From Listeria_A hofi (lineage in GTDB: Bacteria > Bacillota > Bacilli > Lactobacillales > Listeriaceae): DNA of 50,901 nt. The position numbers and the translations under genes were made by a program. The notes under the pieces were generated by a model that had not been told where the DNA came from, searched no databases, and was given only the letters and a program-made list of their open reading frames with translations. Below, in pieces: positions 15,077 to 24,210 of the stretch; positions within the stretch are counted from its first letter, which is position 1; every line of letters starts with the position of its first letter. Where the stretch lies: NCBI RefSeq assembly GCF_963575615.1, contig NZ_CAUYTL010000026.1, positions 1 through 50,901 of the forward strand, in the 5' to 3' direction.

Positions 15077-15381
15077 TTATTAAATCAAAGCAAATTATTG
15101 AGCGTATTGGTGTATTCCATAACAGCGAAGAAGAGTTAAATAGCAATATTGAAAACTTAATGAAAGATGGATACAGCGGCAATATAAGACTCGATGACGC
15201 AGCGTATAAACGTTCGGCGACCGCATTTTTGGATGTAGCTAATGAGGATGAATCAGCGCTATTAGATAGATACCCAGGTTTAAAAATACACCATTATTTA
15301 AAATCACGCTTTTCGGATAGCCCCTTTCGTTACGTCCTTTATACCGAACACGAAAAAATAATAGAGGGGCGTGAAAACTAA
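15073..15381 (+). CDS. Hypothetical protein (102 aa)
   Basis: ATG 15073 overlaps the preceding stop codon; GAGGTG lies 4-5 nt upstream. It has mixed helical and strand content with no motif that I recognise. It ends on the A of the next start (TAATG). Confidence 0.5.
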   Translation: MIIKSKQIIERIGVFHNSEEELNSNIENLMKDGYSGNIRLDDAAYKRSATAFLDVANEDESALLDRYPGLKIHHYLKSRFSDSPFRYVLYTEHEKIIEGREN

Positions 15382-15536
15382 TGAAGCAAGGTAAACGCCC
15401 CACAAAACGGCAATCAATTTTTATTTCCAGTCATAAACTCATAGCAGCCAATTGGCTTGTCGTGAAGGATACTAGTACGGAAATGCAAATTAAACACAGG
15501 GTTAGCGGAAAGGTGAGGAGTTTGGAAAAATGGTAA
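15381..15536 (+). CDS. DUF6906-like small basic protein
   Basis: A 51-aa protein, MKQGKRPTKRQSIFISSHKL and then NWLVVKDTSTEMQIKHR. The arrangement of basic N-terminus, short helix and strand pattern 'W-LVVKDTS' followed by 'GKVR' resembles DUF6906 phage proteins. It overlaps the stop of the previous gene and the start of the next, so it is part of a translated chain. Function unknown. Confidence 0.55.
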   Translation: MKQGKRPTKRQSIFISSHKLIAANWLVVKDTSTEMQIKHRVSGKVRSLEKW

Positions 15537-15880
15537 TTCAAATTAGTGAAACCTATTTCATCACAAACGATACCAGGAACATCATTTGCAACAAAAGAAC
15601 GCCTAACAGCAAAGATACTAGTAAGGGTGACACAATCACACGGACGTATCATCCAACATTAGCTAGCGCAGTGAAATGGATTGCAGAGGACATAAAAAAA
15701 GGCGATTCAATCCAGAGTATCGAAAGTCTAAAGATGGTGCTAATCGATTTTGAAAATAGTTTGAGCGCACTTATTGCCCAGTTAGAAAAAGCGGGAGGTG
15801 TTCGGAATGTCAAGGATGCTAACGAGAAAGCGGAGAGCGAAACAAGCAATAATGATAGCGGAAATAACAAAACTGATTGA
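15530..15880 (+). CDS. DUF5405-like hypothetical protein
   Basis: A 116-aa protein with an N-terminal strand pattern (MVIQISETYFITNDTRNIIC) and a central helix (LASAVKWIAEDIKKGDS), which recalls DUF5405 phage proteins. The C-terminus is Asn/Ser/Glu-rich and likely disordered. GAGGAG lies 9 nt upstream. Its last 74 bp overlap the next gene in another frame. Confidence 0.5.
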   Translation: MVIQISETYFITNDTRNIICNKRTPNSKDTSKGDTITRTYHPTLASAVKWIAEDIKKGDSIQSIESLKMVLIDFENSLSALIAQLEKAGGVRNVKDANEKAESETSNNDSGNNKTD

Positions 15881-16394
15881 TGTACACGATGAAGGGGCAA
15901 TTGATTTCAAGGATTGTAACAATAAATACTGCTCTTTATGTCGGAAAATTGAGATAAAACAAAATGAATTAAATAAATCCTTCAATGGTATAACAGATAT
16001 TAAACCGGATAATTCACTGGATGGTTTAACTCGTCCTGAAAAGACAAAAGTTATTAAGCTCCGGTTAGACGCCAAAAGTGAAGAGGATTATTTTGAATTA
16101 AGGGACGAGGGATTGATTGATAAATTAATTGCTCAAGAGTGGCGAGTGCCAGCTGGTAGTCTAGCACGTTGGAAGCAGAGCAATAATATTATTACGAAAG
16201 AAGAACATCTAGATATTTCAGTAGAGGACTACAACGATATGCGGAATCAAGGTTTATCAGATAGTGTTATTGCAATGACTTTAGACGTTGATATTAGCAA
16301 AGTAAGCGGCTTTAAACGGAAGAATAATATTAAAAATGAGCGAGTAACTAAGTATTTTAGGAGATCCGGACATGCAACGAAAATCAGTAAGTGA
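15807..16394 (+). CDS. Hypothetical protein with zinc-finger-like N-terminus
   Basis: A 195-aa protein. The first 55 residues are basic with a CNNKYCSLCRKIE cysteine cluster, like the small zinc-finger proteins common in Bacillus and Listeria phages. Residues about 85-180 contain two internally similar helical units (EEDYFELRDEGLIDKLIAQE and VEDYNDMRNQGLSDSVIAMT), each ahead of an HTH-like segment. That points to DNA binding. The start is ATG 15807, with GGGAGGTG 6 nt upstream. Confidence 0.55.
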   Translation: MSRMLTRKRRAKQAIMIAEITKLIDVHDEGAIDFKDCNNKYCSLCRKIEIKQNELNKSFNGITDIKPDNSLDGLTRPEKTKVIKLRLDAKSEEDYFELRDEGLIDKLIAQEWRVPAGSLARWKQSNNIITKEEHLDISVEDYNDMRNQGLSDSVIAMTLDVDISKVSGFKRKNNIKNERVTKYFRRSGHATKISK

Positions 16395-16420
16395 CGCATA
16401 AAAAAACCGAAACGCTAAAG

Positions 16421-16468
16421 CGCCCCGGCTAGATGGAGAGTGTATAAATCCATAATAGCACAGGGGCG
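16421..16468 (+). promoter_or_regulatory. Stem that can hide the late regulator's ribosome site
   Basis: CGCCCC (16421-16426) is complementary to GGGGCG (16463-16468), which contains the AGGGG Shine-Dalgarno of the gene starting at 16477. A 6-bp all-GC stem here would lower initiation. This is seen in sequence only; regulation is inferred. Confidence 0.4.
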
Positions 16469-16476
16469 TGAATAAA

Positions 16477-17031
16477 GTGAGAGAATTAATTTTAGAATAT
16501 GAAGATGGGCGAAAAGCGCTATTAGAATACATCAGTACGTTACCTGGAAAGCGTGAGCCTAAAGTATTTCGTAATTACAAACTGATTCGCAACAGTGCCA
16601 GTGATCAGCGCAGAAGTGAAGCCATGAAGATGCTACGGGATATGGATTACGCATTGAAATGGATGCGCGATGGGCATGATCCTAAGCGACTAAAAGGCAT
16701 AGAAGTAAAGGATGGTTACAAAAACATTGTCAAATTAGACCCAGCAAAGCTACAGCAATATTATTCAGAATCAATAACTACTTTGGAAAATCCAGATGTG
16801 GAATTAAATTATATCCAGCTCGAGGTAATAGAGAGCGTATTAAATATGCTATCAGAACGTGAAAAAGATGCCTACATTCTAATTCGCGCAAATGAATACA
16901 CGTTTGCAGAAGCAGCAGAGGCTTTAAATATAAAGAAATCTAGTGTGCAAAAGTACGTGGAGAGGGCAGAAAAAAAGATCAGTGATGCGTATGCTAGCGA
17001 TCTATTTTTTCAACAATACCTAACTTCGTGA
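16477..17031 (+). CDS. ArpU/sigma-70-like late transcription regulator
   Basis: A 184-aa protein. The C-terminal ~60 residues form a sigma region-4-like HTH (VIESVLNMLSEREKDAYILI, then EAAEALNIKKSSVQKYVERA), as in ArpU/Xpf-type phage regulators that turn on late genes. It is the last gene before the packaging genes, the usual position for a late activator. GTG 16477 is preferred over GTG 16468 because AGGGG lies 10 nt before it and only 1 nt before the other. Confidence 0.75.
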   Translation: MRELILEYEDGRKALLEYISTLPGKREPKVFRNYKLIRNSASDQRRSEAMKMLRDMDYALKWMRDGHDPKRLKGIEVKDGYKNIVKLDPAKLQQYYSESITTLENPDVELNYIQLEVIESVLNMLSEREKDAYILIRANEYTFAEAAEALNIKKSSVQKYVERAEKKISDAYASDLFFQQYLTS

Positions 17032-17074
17032 TTCTTGTCGTACGATAGCGGACTAATAGTGAAGGGTGATTTTT

Positions 17075-17449
17075 ATGGAATTACATGAATCAATTGAAAG
17101 GATTATGTCAAAGGCTAACGGTGCCGATTCAGACAAAATAAAAGCGCTATACGTAAATGATCCAGTTTTTAAGGCGGATATGGATTTTGTTAAAAAGCAC
17201 ATAGAAGAAGTTTTTGCGCCATTAGTGCGGGCTGTTATTGAGGCTGCATTATCCATTATCGAAACACTTAGAGAGCAGCTACTAAAATTAAATGACGAAC
17301 AGCGTGCATCGCTGGGGTGTGATGAAACCATAGCGCAATTGGGTTTTGTATCGCCTACTATTGATGTCAAAATGGGAGGACGTGGAAGCATGAAAGGTGC
17401 AACCATGGGCGCTATGCATAAGCAATTGTTGAGAGGCACAAATGAATAA
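17075..17449 (+). CDS. Hypothetical protein before terminase
   Basis: A 124-aa mainly helical protein with a hydrophobic amphipathic centre (VRAVIEAALSIIETLREQLL) and a Gly/Met-rich tail (MGGRGSMKGATMGAM). GAAGGG lies 8-9 nt upstream of ATG 17075. No family recognised. Confidence 0.55.
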   Translation: MELHESIERIMSKANGADSDKIKALYVNDPVFKADMDFVKKHIEEVFAPLVRAVIEAALSIIETLREQLLKLNDEQRASLGCDETIAQLGFVSPTIDVKMGGRGSMKGATMGAMHKQLLRGTNE

Positions 17450-17522
17450 AGATGGCAGGCTATTAGGCTGAATCTATTTTCACAAAACAACACATGATAA
17501 TGGAGGTGGGAGTTGATGCGTC

Positions 17523-18299
17523 ATGGAGAAACATAAGTTAGCGGAAGTTGATTATAACGAAGGCATGAAATATAAGGACATTGCGTTAAAATATGGCGTG
17601 TCTATGAACACAGTTAAATCGTGGAAGAAGCGGCATAATTGGAATCGCGATAAGGATGCACTAAAGGAAAAAGGGGTGCACACAAAAGAGCGAGGGGGTG
17701 CACCCTCTGGCAACGAATTTGCAAAGGGAAACAGTGGTGGAGCGCCCGCAGGTAATCAGAACGCGCGCGCGCATGGGCTGTTTTCAAAGTTCCTAAATGA
17801 TGATGCTCTAGAAATAATGGATATTATCGACCAACAAACCCCAGCAGATATCGCTTGGGACCTCGTGAAAATACAGTACACTGCCATCATTCGCTCACAA
17901 AAAGTTATGTGGGTACGTGATAACCTGGACCACCTAGACGACAAATCCGGGGAGAGCTGGGGCGAGGGCGGCGGCAGTGAATCTAGGAAAGTGGCTTATG
18001 CTTACGAGCAGCAGGCCGCTTTTTTGGCGTCCCAAAGCCGCGCTATGTCGGAGTTGCGCTATTCTATTAAGAATTTCCTAGATATATCGGATGCATTTGA
18101 CGAGAGGCGCAAGAAAATCGAGATCATGGATGCGAACCTTGAGAAAATTAAGGCAGACACGAAAAAAGAAGGCAATGACAAGGTTGCCACGGTTATTGTA
18201 TCGAACAGGGACGAAATGCAAGCTTACCTTGATGCCCAAAAAGCAGCAAAGGCGGGTGATAATGATGGCGAAAATCCAGATTCATCCGGCAGTTCATAA
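17523..18299 (+). CDS. terS: Terminase small subunit (PBSX XtmA type)
   Basis: A 258-aa DNA-recognition subunit of the packaging motor. The N-terminal HTH (YKDIALKYGVSMNTVKSWKK) is followed by a Gly/Ala/Asn-rich linker (GGAPSGNEFAKGNSGGAPAG) and helical oligomerisation segments, the hallmark order of XtmA-like proteins. It overlaps the large subunit by 38 bp. It binds the pac or cos site and hands DNA to TerL. Confidence 0.9.
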   Translation: MEKHKLAEVDYNEGMKYKDIALKYGVSMNTVKSWKKRHNWNRDKDALKEKGVHTKERGGAPSGNEFAKGNSGGAPAGNQNARAHGLFSKFLNDDALEIMDIIDQQTPADIAWDLVKIQYTAIIRSQKVMWVRDNLDHLDDKSGESWGEGGGSESRKVAYAYEQQAAFLASQSRAMSELRYSIKNFLDISDAFDERRKKIEIMDANLEKIKADTKKEGNDKVATVIVSNRDEMQAYLDAQKAAKAGDNDGENPDSSGSS

Positions 18300-19617
18300 G
18301 CAGCTGCAAGAATATAAAGTGATAAACGTAATTGATATGATTAATCCGGCATTCTATGATTTTTGGCTATCTGAACATAACCATTTAGTAGCTAAAGGCG
18401 GCCGGTCCTCTATGAAGTCATCGGTTATTAGCCTTAAGCTAGTAGAAATGAAGATGCAAGACCCTCTATCTAATATGGTATGTCTGCGGAAGGTTGCTAA
18501 TACGTTGTACAAGTCAGTGTACCAGCAAGTGAAGTGGGCTCTTTATGAAATGGGCGTTGCGGATCAGTTTGTATTTGGTAAGTCACCTATGGAGATTATT
18601 CACCGTGAATGGGGAACGGGCTTCTATTTTTCGGGGTGTGATGATCCGGCCAAACTTAAATCAATGAAAATACCGGTTGGGCATGTTAGCGCGTTATGGT
18701 TTGAAGAGTTGGCGGAGTTCGCGGGAATTACCGATGTCGATATAGTAGAGGATACCTTTATACGTGCGGATTTGCCAGATGACAAGGAAGTTAAAGTATT
18801 TATGAGCTTTAACCCGCCAAGAAACCCGTATGAATGGGTGAATGAATTTATCGATGCTCGGCAGTGTGATGACGATTTCCTTATTCATCATACAACCTAT
18901 TTAGATGATGAAAAGGGCTTTTTATCGAAACAAATCATTAAGAAGATTGAAAAATATAAGAAGAATGATCCTGATTACTATAACTGGATGTACCTAGGCA
19001 AAGTAATCGGCATGGGCGATAACGTTTATAATATCAACTTATTCCATCGAATTCCCGAGCTGCCAGTTGATGATCCAGTTATTCTTATTGATATTGGTAT
19101 CGACACGGGGCACCAGGTGTCTGCTACGACCTATCTTGCAATTGGCCTGACCGCTAAAGGCAAGGTTATTTTGCTTGATACCTATTATTACAGCCCAGCT
19201 AACAAGGCAGTAAAGAAATCGCCTTCGGAACTGTCTGCGGAGTTGGACGAGTTTATGAATGATGTTCAGAAAAAATACAATGTGATTCTGGACAGGAAAA
19301 CGATAGACAGCGCGGAAGGTGGCTTGCGTAACCAGTATTACAAAGATTTTGGAACGCGGTTACGCCCAGCACCAAAAGCCGGTAAGACTAAGGCGGATAT
19401 GATTGATCCGGTGCATGACCTCTTAGCGCAAGGGCGCATGTTCATTCTCGATATACCAGCCAACAAGGTATTTTATGAAGAGCACAAGCGCTATGCCTGG
19501 GACCCGGATACTATTGTACGTGGCAAGGCAGAGGTTGTTAAGGAACATGATCACACTTGCGATGCATTCCAATACTACGTTATCGACAATATGCGCAAGT
19601 TAGAACTGAAATACTAA
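18262..19617 (+). CDS. terL: Terminase large subunit (PBSX/Terminase_3 type)
   Basis: The packaging ATPase and nuclease. From ATG 18262 it has 451 residues: a deviant Walker A GGRSSMKS (46-53), a Walker B-like ALWFEELAE, a coupling-type stretch, and an RNase-H-fold nuclease with acidic residues in ILIDIGIDTG, TIDSAEGG and the C-terminal DHTCDAFQY. A longer in-frame extension upstream has no ribosome site and lies inside terS. ATG 18265 is an equal alternative. Confidence 0.95.
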   Translation: MMAKIQIHPAVHKQLQEYKVINVIDMINPAFYDFWLSEHNHLVAKGGRSSMKSSVISLKLVEMKMQDPLSNMVCLRKVANTLYKSVYQQVKWALYEMGVADQFVFGKSPMEIIHREWGTGFYFSGCDDPAKLKSMKIPVGHVSALWFEELAEFAGITDVDIVEDTFIRADLPDDKEVKVFMSFNPPRNPYEWVNEFIDARQCDDDFLIHHTTYLDDEKGFLSKQIIKKIEKYKKNDPDYYNWMYLGKVIGMGDNVYNINLFHRIPELPVDDPVILIDIGIDTGHQVSATTYLAIGLTAKGKVILLDTYYYSPANKAVKKSPSELSAELDEFMNDVQKKYNVILDRKTIDSAEGGLRNQYYKDFGTRLRPAPKAGKTKADMIDPVHDLLAQGRMFILDIPANKVFYEEHKRYAWDPDTIVRGKAEVVKEHDHTCDAFQYYVIDNMRKLELKY

Positions 19618-19633
19618 GCACAGGGGTGAGACT

Positions 19634-21130
19634 ATGTTTACCAAGATTATCAATAAAATTAAGGGGGTGTTATATCGAATGAAGTTGATTAAAGGCGTTG
19701 AGATACAACAAAAGGTAGATTTACAGGTGGATCAGTCATTTTACGATGAGATAGCCCGCTGGCGTTGTTGGTATCAAGGTTTTTACAAGGAATACCACGA
19801 AATTTGGTACTACGTGCAGGGCATAAAACGCAGCAGGAACATGATAACGCTGGGAATGAGTAAACAGGTATCGCAAGAAATGGCCAACATGATTTGTAAT
19901 GAAAAAATGGAGGTCAGTTGTGATAACGAAGCGGTATCAGCGTTTATTGATCCGATTTTAGAAGAGAATGGCTTTATTAACAATACGCAGGAAAACGCCG
20001 AGTATATGATGGCGCTTGGTGGCATGGTTGCCGAGGTTTTCAGCGATCGTAACAATATCAAGGTATCGTATGTTCCGGCTGAAAACTTTATCCCTCTTTC
20101 ATGGGATGTTAATAAAAAGATTGACCAGGCGATTATTGTAGTCGAGCAAACGAGAAAGAAAGATTTTGTCTATACGCTTCTTCGCAGTCATTTGAAGCGA
20201 GAAGAAGGCGATGAGACATTGTATTACATTGAAAACGAGTTATTTAAGGCAAACGTGAATGATTCGACTTTGGGGCAGCCGGTGGACCTCGCAATCATCT
20301 ATCCGGACTTGGAACCATATGTTGAGTTCCCGAATGCCCAACGCCCTTTCTTTGCTTACTGTAAGCCGGCTATTGCGAATAATATCAACTCGAATATACC
20401 GTTGGGCATTTCCATATTCGCTAATGCCATAGATACGTTAAAAACGATTGACACGGTTTTCGATTCATTTAACCGTGAGTTCAAGCTAGGGAAAAAGCGT
20501 GTTGTGGTACCTAATGCATGGCTACGTGGAGCAGTTGAAAAAGTTGGTGATACTTCGAGGGTTGTTACAAAGTTTGATGTGGATGACGAAGTATTTCAAG
20601 CGATGGAAATGGATGAAAACAAAGAGCAGTTTATGGACATTTCTCCGGAACTTCGCTCACAAGCTCATATAAGTTCGCTGGATGCCCTTTTAAAAACTCT
20701 CTCATCACAGACCGGTTTTTCAGCTAACACATTCGGATTTGAGGCTACGGGATTAAAAACGGCAACCGAGGTAGTAAGTGAGAACAGTAAGACATTTCGA
20801 AGCAAGCAATCACACGAAAATAACATAGAGGATTTTGTTGCGGAAGTGGTGGAAAGTCTTTTGTGGCTGGCTGATTTCCTACAAATATCACCATATCCAA
20901 CGGAACCCTATACGGTTACAACCTCTTTTGATGACTCTATCGTCAATGACAAAGATTCAAAAATTAATCAGCAGGTTTCGCTAAAAGGTGCCGGGCTACA
21001 ATCTAGAAAACGGGCTATTATGGAGGCACAAGATGTTGATGAGGCAACTGCTTTGGAAATACTTGCAGAGATTGAACAGGATGAAAAAGTTGTCACGGCG
21101 GAAATGGTTGATGCGTTTGGAGTTGATTAA
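19634..21130 (+). CDS. Portal protein (SPP1 Gp6-like)
   Basis: A 498-aa protein forming the dodecameric vertex for DNA entry. The pattern WRCWYQGFYKEYHEIWYYVQ, an interior beta-rich section, and TGFSANTFGFEATGLKTATE before the long helical C-terminus are typical of A118/SPP1-type portals. It lies directly between TerL and the minor capsid protein, with an AGGGGTGAG site upstream of the ATG. Confidence 0.9.
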   Translation: MFTKIINKIKGVLYRMKLIKGVEIQQKVDLQVDQSFYDEIARWRCWYQGFYKEYHEIWYYVQGIKRSRNMITLGMSKQVSQEMANMICNEKMEVSCDNEAVSAFIDPILEENGFINNTQENAEYMMALGGMVAEVFSDRNNIKVSYVPAENFIPLSWDVNKKIDQAIIVVEQTRKKDFVYTLLRSHLKREEGDETLYYIENELFKANVNDSTLGQPVDLAIIYPDLEPYVEFPNAQRPFFAYCKPAIANNINSNIPLGISIFANAIDTLKTIDTVFDSFNREFKLGKKRVVVPNAWLRGAVEKVGDTSRVVTKFDVDDEVFQAMEMDENKEQFMDISPELRSQAHISSLDALLKTLSSQTGFSANTFGFEATGLKTATEVVSENSKTFRSKQSHENNIEDFVAEVVESLLWLADFLQISPYPTEPYTVTTSFDDSIVNDKDSKINQQVSLKGAGLQSRKRAIMEAQDVDEATALEILAEIEQDEKVVTAEMVDAFGVD

Positions 21131-21132
21131 TC

Positions 21133-22218
21133 ATGCAGTTGTCACAGCAGATAATTGAAATTTATCTGAAGCTTGAAGGGCTGTTGTTGGATTCTATAGG
21201 TAAAGCAATTGGAAGCGGGAGCAACGTTACAAAAGATACCTTGGAAAAGTGGCAAGCTAGCCTATACAGGGAACTTAGCAGTTTACAAAACTACCAATTG
21301 CGGCTAATCATGCAAGCGGCCAAAAAAGTAAATCCAAAAATGCGGAGTATGATCCGAGAAATGGCAACGGACCAGGCGAGGATTACAACAAAAGAAATAC
21401 AGCAGGTACTTCCTGAACTCGAGGGAATTCCTTTTACAGATAGTACGAATACAAAGCAAGCCTTGATGACACTGGACTTGGAAGCAATGACACGTTTAGA
21501 AATGATGAATGCAACGATGTTAAAACAATCCTCTTCTATTTACCTAGAAATTATAACGCAGGCCTCTGCTGAATTTGTAAACGGAGCCATCACGCTAGAG
21601 GAGGCGCTTGTTAAGACTGCGGCCAAATGGTCCGAAAATGGTATGCCTGCATTGATTGATAGGCGCGGAGCGAAATGGAGTACAGAGGCTTACGTAAATA
21701 TGGTTGTTAAGAACACGCAAAAAAATGTTGCGGACAAGATTCAAAATGCGCGTTTTGATGATTACGATGTGGACCTTGTAGGAGTTTCTAGCCATGCAGG
21801 AAGCCGCCCGACTCACCTAGATTACCAAGGGCGAATATATAGCCGCAGTGGTAAAAGTAAAAAGTACCCGCCTCTTTCTAGCACTAGTTATGGAAAAATT
21901 GACGGTATTGTTACCGGTATCAATTGCAATCATCGTCTTTATGTTTACATCGAAGGGGTATCGGTGCAACGCTACCACCCTTACAACAAAAAGGAATCAA
22001 TTGCGAAGTACAAAGAATCGCAACGGCAGCGGCTTTTAGAAAGAAACATTAGGAAAGCCAAGCATCAATTTTCAATGTTGCAATCTATGGAAGTCGATGA
22101 AAATTATTTGAAAGATGCAAGGCGCAGGATCACTTACCGACAAGCGCAAATGCGGCAATTTATTAATCAGACGGGACGCACAAGGCGTTATAACCGCGAG
22201 CAAATAGTTGAGACGTAG
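21133..22218 (+). CDS. Minor capsid protein (Phage_min_cap2)
   Basis: A 361-aa protein. The C-terminal block VGVSSHAGSRPTHLDYQGRI ... GINCNHRLYVYIEG is the signature of the Phage_min_cap2 family, in A118-type phages the counterpart of the SPP1 Gp7 head morphogenesis protein. Probably a few copies sit near the portal. Starts 3 bp after the portal stop. Confidence 0.85.
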   Translation: MQLSQQIIEIYLKLEGLLLDSIGKAIGSGSNVTKDTLEKWQASLYRELSSLQNYQLRLIMQAAKKVNPKMRSMIREMATDQARITTKEIQQVLPELEGIPFTDSTNTKQALMTLDLEAMTRLEMMNATMLKQSSSIYLEIITQASAEFVNGAITLEEALVKTAAKWSENGMPALIDRRGAKWSTEAYVNMVVKNTQKNVADKIQNARFDDYDVDLVGVSSHAGSRPTHLDYQGRIYSRSGKSKKYPPLSSTSYGKIDGIVTGINCNHRLYVYIEGVSVQRYHPYNKKESIAKYKESQRQRLLERNIRKAKHQFSMLQSMEVDENYLKDARRRITYRQAQMRQFINQTGRTRRYNREQIVET

Positions 22219-22319
22219 CCAATATGCTAGGTCTTTTTATTATGAAGAAATTAGGAGGAATTAGGATGAAGTTTTATTCTGAAAAGCCAAATCAATCAAA
22301 TGTGAAGGGAGGTGACGAA

Positions 22320-22907
22320 TTGAAAAACACTAAAATGGTTAAGTTTGATATCCAACATTTTGCAGAAGGAGCACCCGAGCCACCAGAACCGAACGCGGCA
22401 GGTAATGAACCGTCAACAGAGCCAACGCCACCCACACCTCCAACGAATCTAGCCGCTGATACATTCAGCAAAGAGGACTTTTTGAAGGATTTAGGCGTGG
22501 AGAATGAGGATGCGTTAAAAGCGCAAATGAAAGCATACAAAGAGTTCCAAGACGGCCAGAAAACCGAAGCGGATAAGCAAGCGGAAGCCTTGCAAGCTGC
22601 GCAGGATCAAGCAACACAAGCTTTAAATGAATCTGTTCAAAAAGATTGGCAAATTGCAGCACTAAAAAATGGCGTATCTAGTGAATCGCTTAATGACGTT
22701 ATTGCGCTTGCCGAAAAGACAGGCGAAAAAGATGTGGATAAGGCGGTTGCGGCGGTTTTAGACAAATACCCTTTTTTCTCGGAAGATGGGAAACAAAAGC
22801 CAGTAATCAGTACCGGTAACCAATCTAAACAGACGAATCTTACAGAGACTACAGCAGATAAGTTTAAAAGCGCATTTGAAAAAATGTGGCCAACGAACAA
22901 CAAATAA
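22320..22907 (+). CDS. Scaffolding protein
   Basis: An acidic, coiled, Ala/Glu/Lys/Gln-rich protein placed between the minor and major capsid genes, as scaffolds are. The preferred start is TTG 22320 (GGGAGGTG 5 nt upstream), giving 195 residues beginning MKNTKMVKFDIQHFAEG, the usual scaffold N-terminus. ATG 22266 also has a perfect AGGAGG 7 nt upstream and would add 18 residues. It carries a proline-rich segment (EPPEPNAAGNEPSTEP), then a long helix. It is expected to be removed during head maturation. Confidence 0.8.
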   Translation: MKNTKMVKFDIQHFAEGAPEPPEPNAAGNEPSTEPTPPTPPTNLAADTFSKEDFLKDLGVENEDALKAQMKAYKEFQDGQKTEADKQAEALQAAQDQATQALNESVQKDWQIAALKNGVSSESLNDVIALAEKTGEKDVDKAVAAVLDKYPFFSEDGKQKPVISTGNQSKQTNLTETTADKFKSAFEKMWPTNNK

Positions 22908-22930
22908 AAAATAGAAAGTAGGAAACTAAA

Positions 22931-23833
22931 ATGCCAGCAGTATTAAATTATGCAACAGACTATCAACAAGCCTTACAAGAACCATTCCGCCATATGCTTC
23001 AATCAGCGGAACTTTGGAACAGTCCATCAAATAGCATTATTAAATGGACAGGGCAAAAAGAAGTGAAATTGCCTAAATTGGTTGTTAACGAAGGGATGAA
23101 GGACCGCACCCGTCGTGTTATTACTGGTTTCGAGGCGAATTATAGCAATGACTGGGAAACATATCAGCTTGAAAATGAACGTTATTGGCAAACACTTGTT
23201 GATCCATCTGACGTTGATGAAACCAACTTTGTTACTACGATGACAGAGATTACGCGTGTATTTAACGAAACTCAAAAGATTCCTGAAAAAGATAAATACA
23301 TGTTCTCTAATTTGTTTAACAAGAAGAAGGCCATCAATGCCACAGATGGAATCTATGAAATGACATTGACCGAAGCGAATATTTTGCGCCAGTTTGATGA
23401 TATGATGCAAAAAATGGACGAAGAAGCAGTGCCTTCTAATCGTGTATTGTACGTTACTCCGGCGATTTCGAAAATTATTAAACGTGCCGATGGGTTAACT
23501 CGTACTTTTAGCGTTCAAGGTGGTGCACAGGCTATCGATACCCGTGTAAGCCGCTTGGACGAAGTTAATTTGCGGGAAGTAGCGCCTGATCGTTTTAAAA
23601 CGCTTTACAATTTTAGTAATGGGGCAATCGATGATCCAACGGCACAACAAATTCAAATGATGCTTATTTATATTCCGTCCATGTGTGCGCCGGAAAAATA
23701 TTCATTCGCTGGATTTGATGAGCCTAGAGCTAGCACAGCAGGGAATTTTTTATATTATGAACAGCTTTATAACGATGTAATTGTGTTCAAACAACGTTCT
23801 AATGGTATTCAGTTTGTAATTAAACCGGTTTGA
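22931..23833 (+). CDS. Major capsid protein
   Basis: A 300-aa protein directly after the scaffold gene. It is a HK97-fold-type coat protein of the A118 kind: N-terminal arm (ALQEPFRHMLQSAELWNSPS), long middle region, and C-terminal IQFVIKPV. No CCC-T slippery site occurs at its 3' end, unlike the tail-tube gene. The most abundant head protein by position and family. Confidence 0.85.
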   Translation: MPAVLNYATDYQQALQEPFRHMLQSAELWNSPSNSIIKWTGQKEVKLPKLVVNEGMKDRTRRVITGFEANYSNDWETYQLENERYWQTLVDPSDVDETNFVTTMTEITRVFNETQKIPEKDKYMFSNLFNKKKAINATDGIYEMTLTEANILRQFDDMMQKMDEEAVPSNRVLYVTPAISKIIKRADGLTRTFSVQGGAQAIDTRVSRLDEVNLREVAPDRFKTLYNFSNGAIDDPTAQQIQMMLIYIPSMCAPEKYSFAGFDEPRASTAGNFLYYEQLYNDVIVFKQRSNGIQFVIKPV

Positions 23834-23858
23834 TAAAAAATAGAGAGGGTGAATTTAT

Positions 23859-24200
23859 ATGGCAGTTGTAACAGTAAAAAAAGATGCCAAAGTATTAAAT
23901 ATTGACGAAAGCGAGCAAGATTTTTTCCTTGCGAAAGGGTTCGACGTTGTAGAGCTTGATAAAAGCGGTAAAAAATACAATGTAACACAACGAGCGACAG
24001 AGAATAAGCAGGTTGACGTTTCCAAATTATTAGAAGCAGAGGGCAAAGTGGAGCAGCTCAAAACTGAAAAGAAAGAGCTTCAAGCAGCGAACAAAGAATT
24101 AGGAAAACAAAACGAAGAGTTAACAAAGCAGCTGGAAGAAGCGCAAAAGGCTTTAGAGGCTAAAGCGGACGATAAGGCCGAGGATAAAACAGCGAAATGA
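23859..24200 (+). CDS. Coiled-coil head protein, hypothetical
   Basis: A 113-aa protein: a short beta-rich N-terminus (MAVVTVKKDAKVLNIDESEQ), then a long Lys/Glu/Gln heptad coiled coil (EQLKTEKKELQAANKELGKQ). It lies between capsid and connector genes, so a minor head or fibre-like decoration role is possible but not shown. Confidence 0.6.
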   Translation: MAVVTVKKDAKVLNIDESEQDFFLAKGFDVVELDKSGKKYNVTQRATENKQVDVSKLLEAEGKVEQLKTEKKELQAANKELGKQNEELTKQLEEAQKALEAKADDKAEDKTAK

Positions 24201-24210
24201 GGTGATAGCA

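Noticed and set aside
18091..18261. N-terminal extension of the terminase large subunit
   Set aside because: The extra basic sequence is the out-of-frame reading of terS, with no ribosome site; ATG 18262 fits the family start.
23810..23860. A second +1 frameshift at the major capsid gene, as in PSA
   Set aside because: The gene ends CCG GTT TGA with no overlapping proline codon at the stop, and no long +1 frame follows before the next gene.
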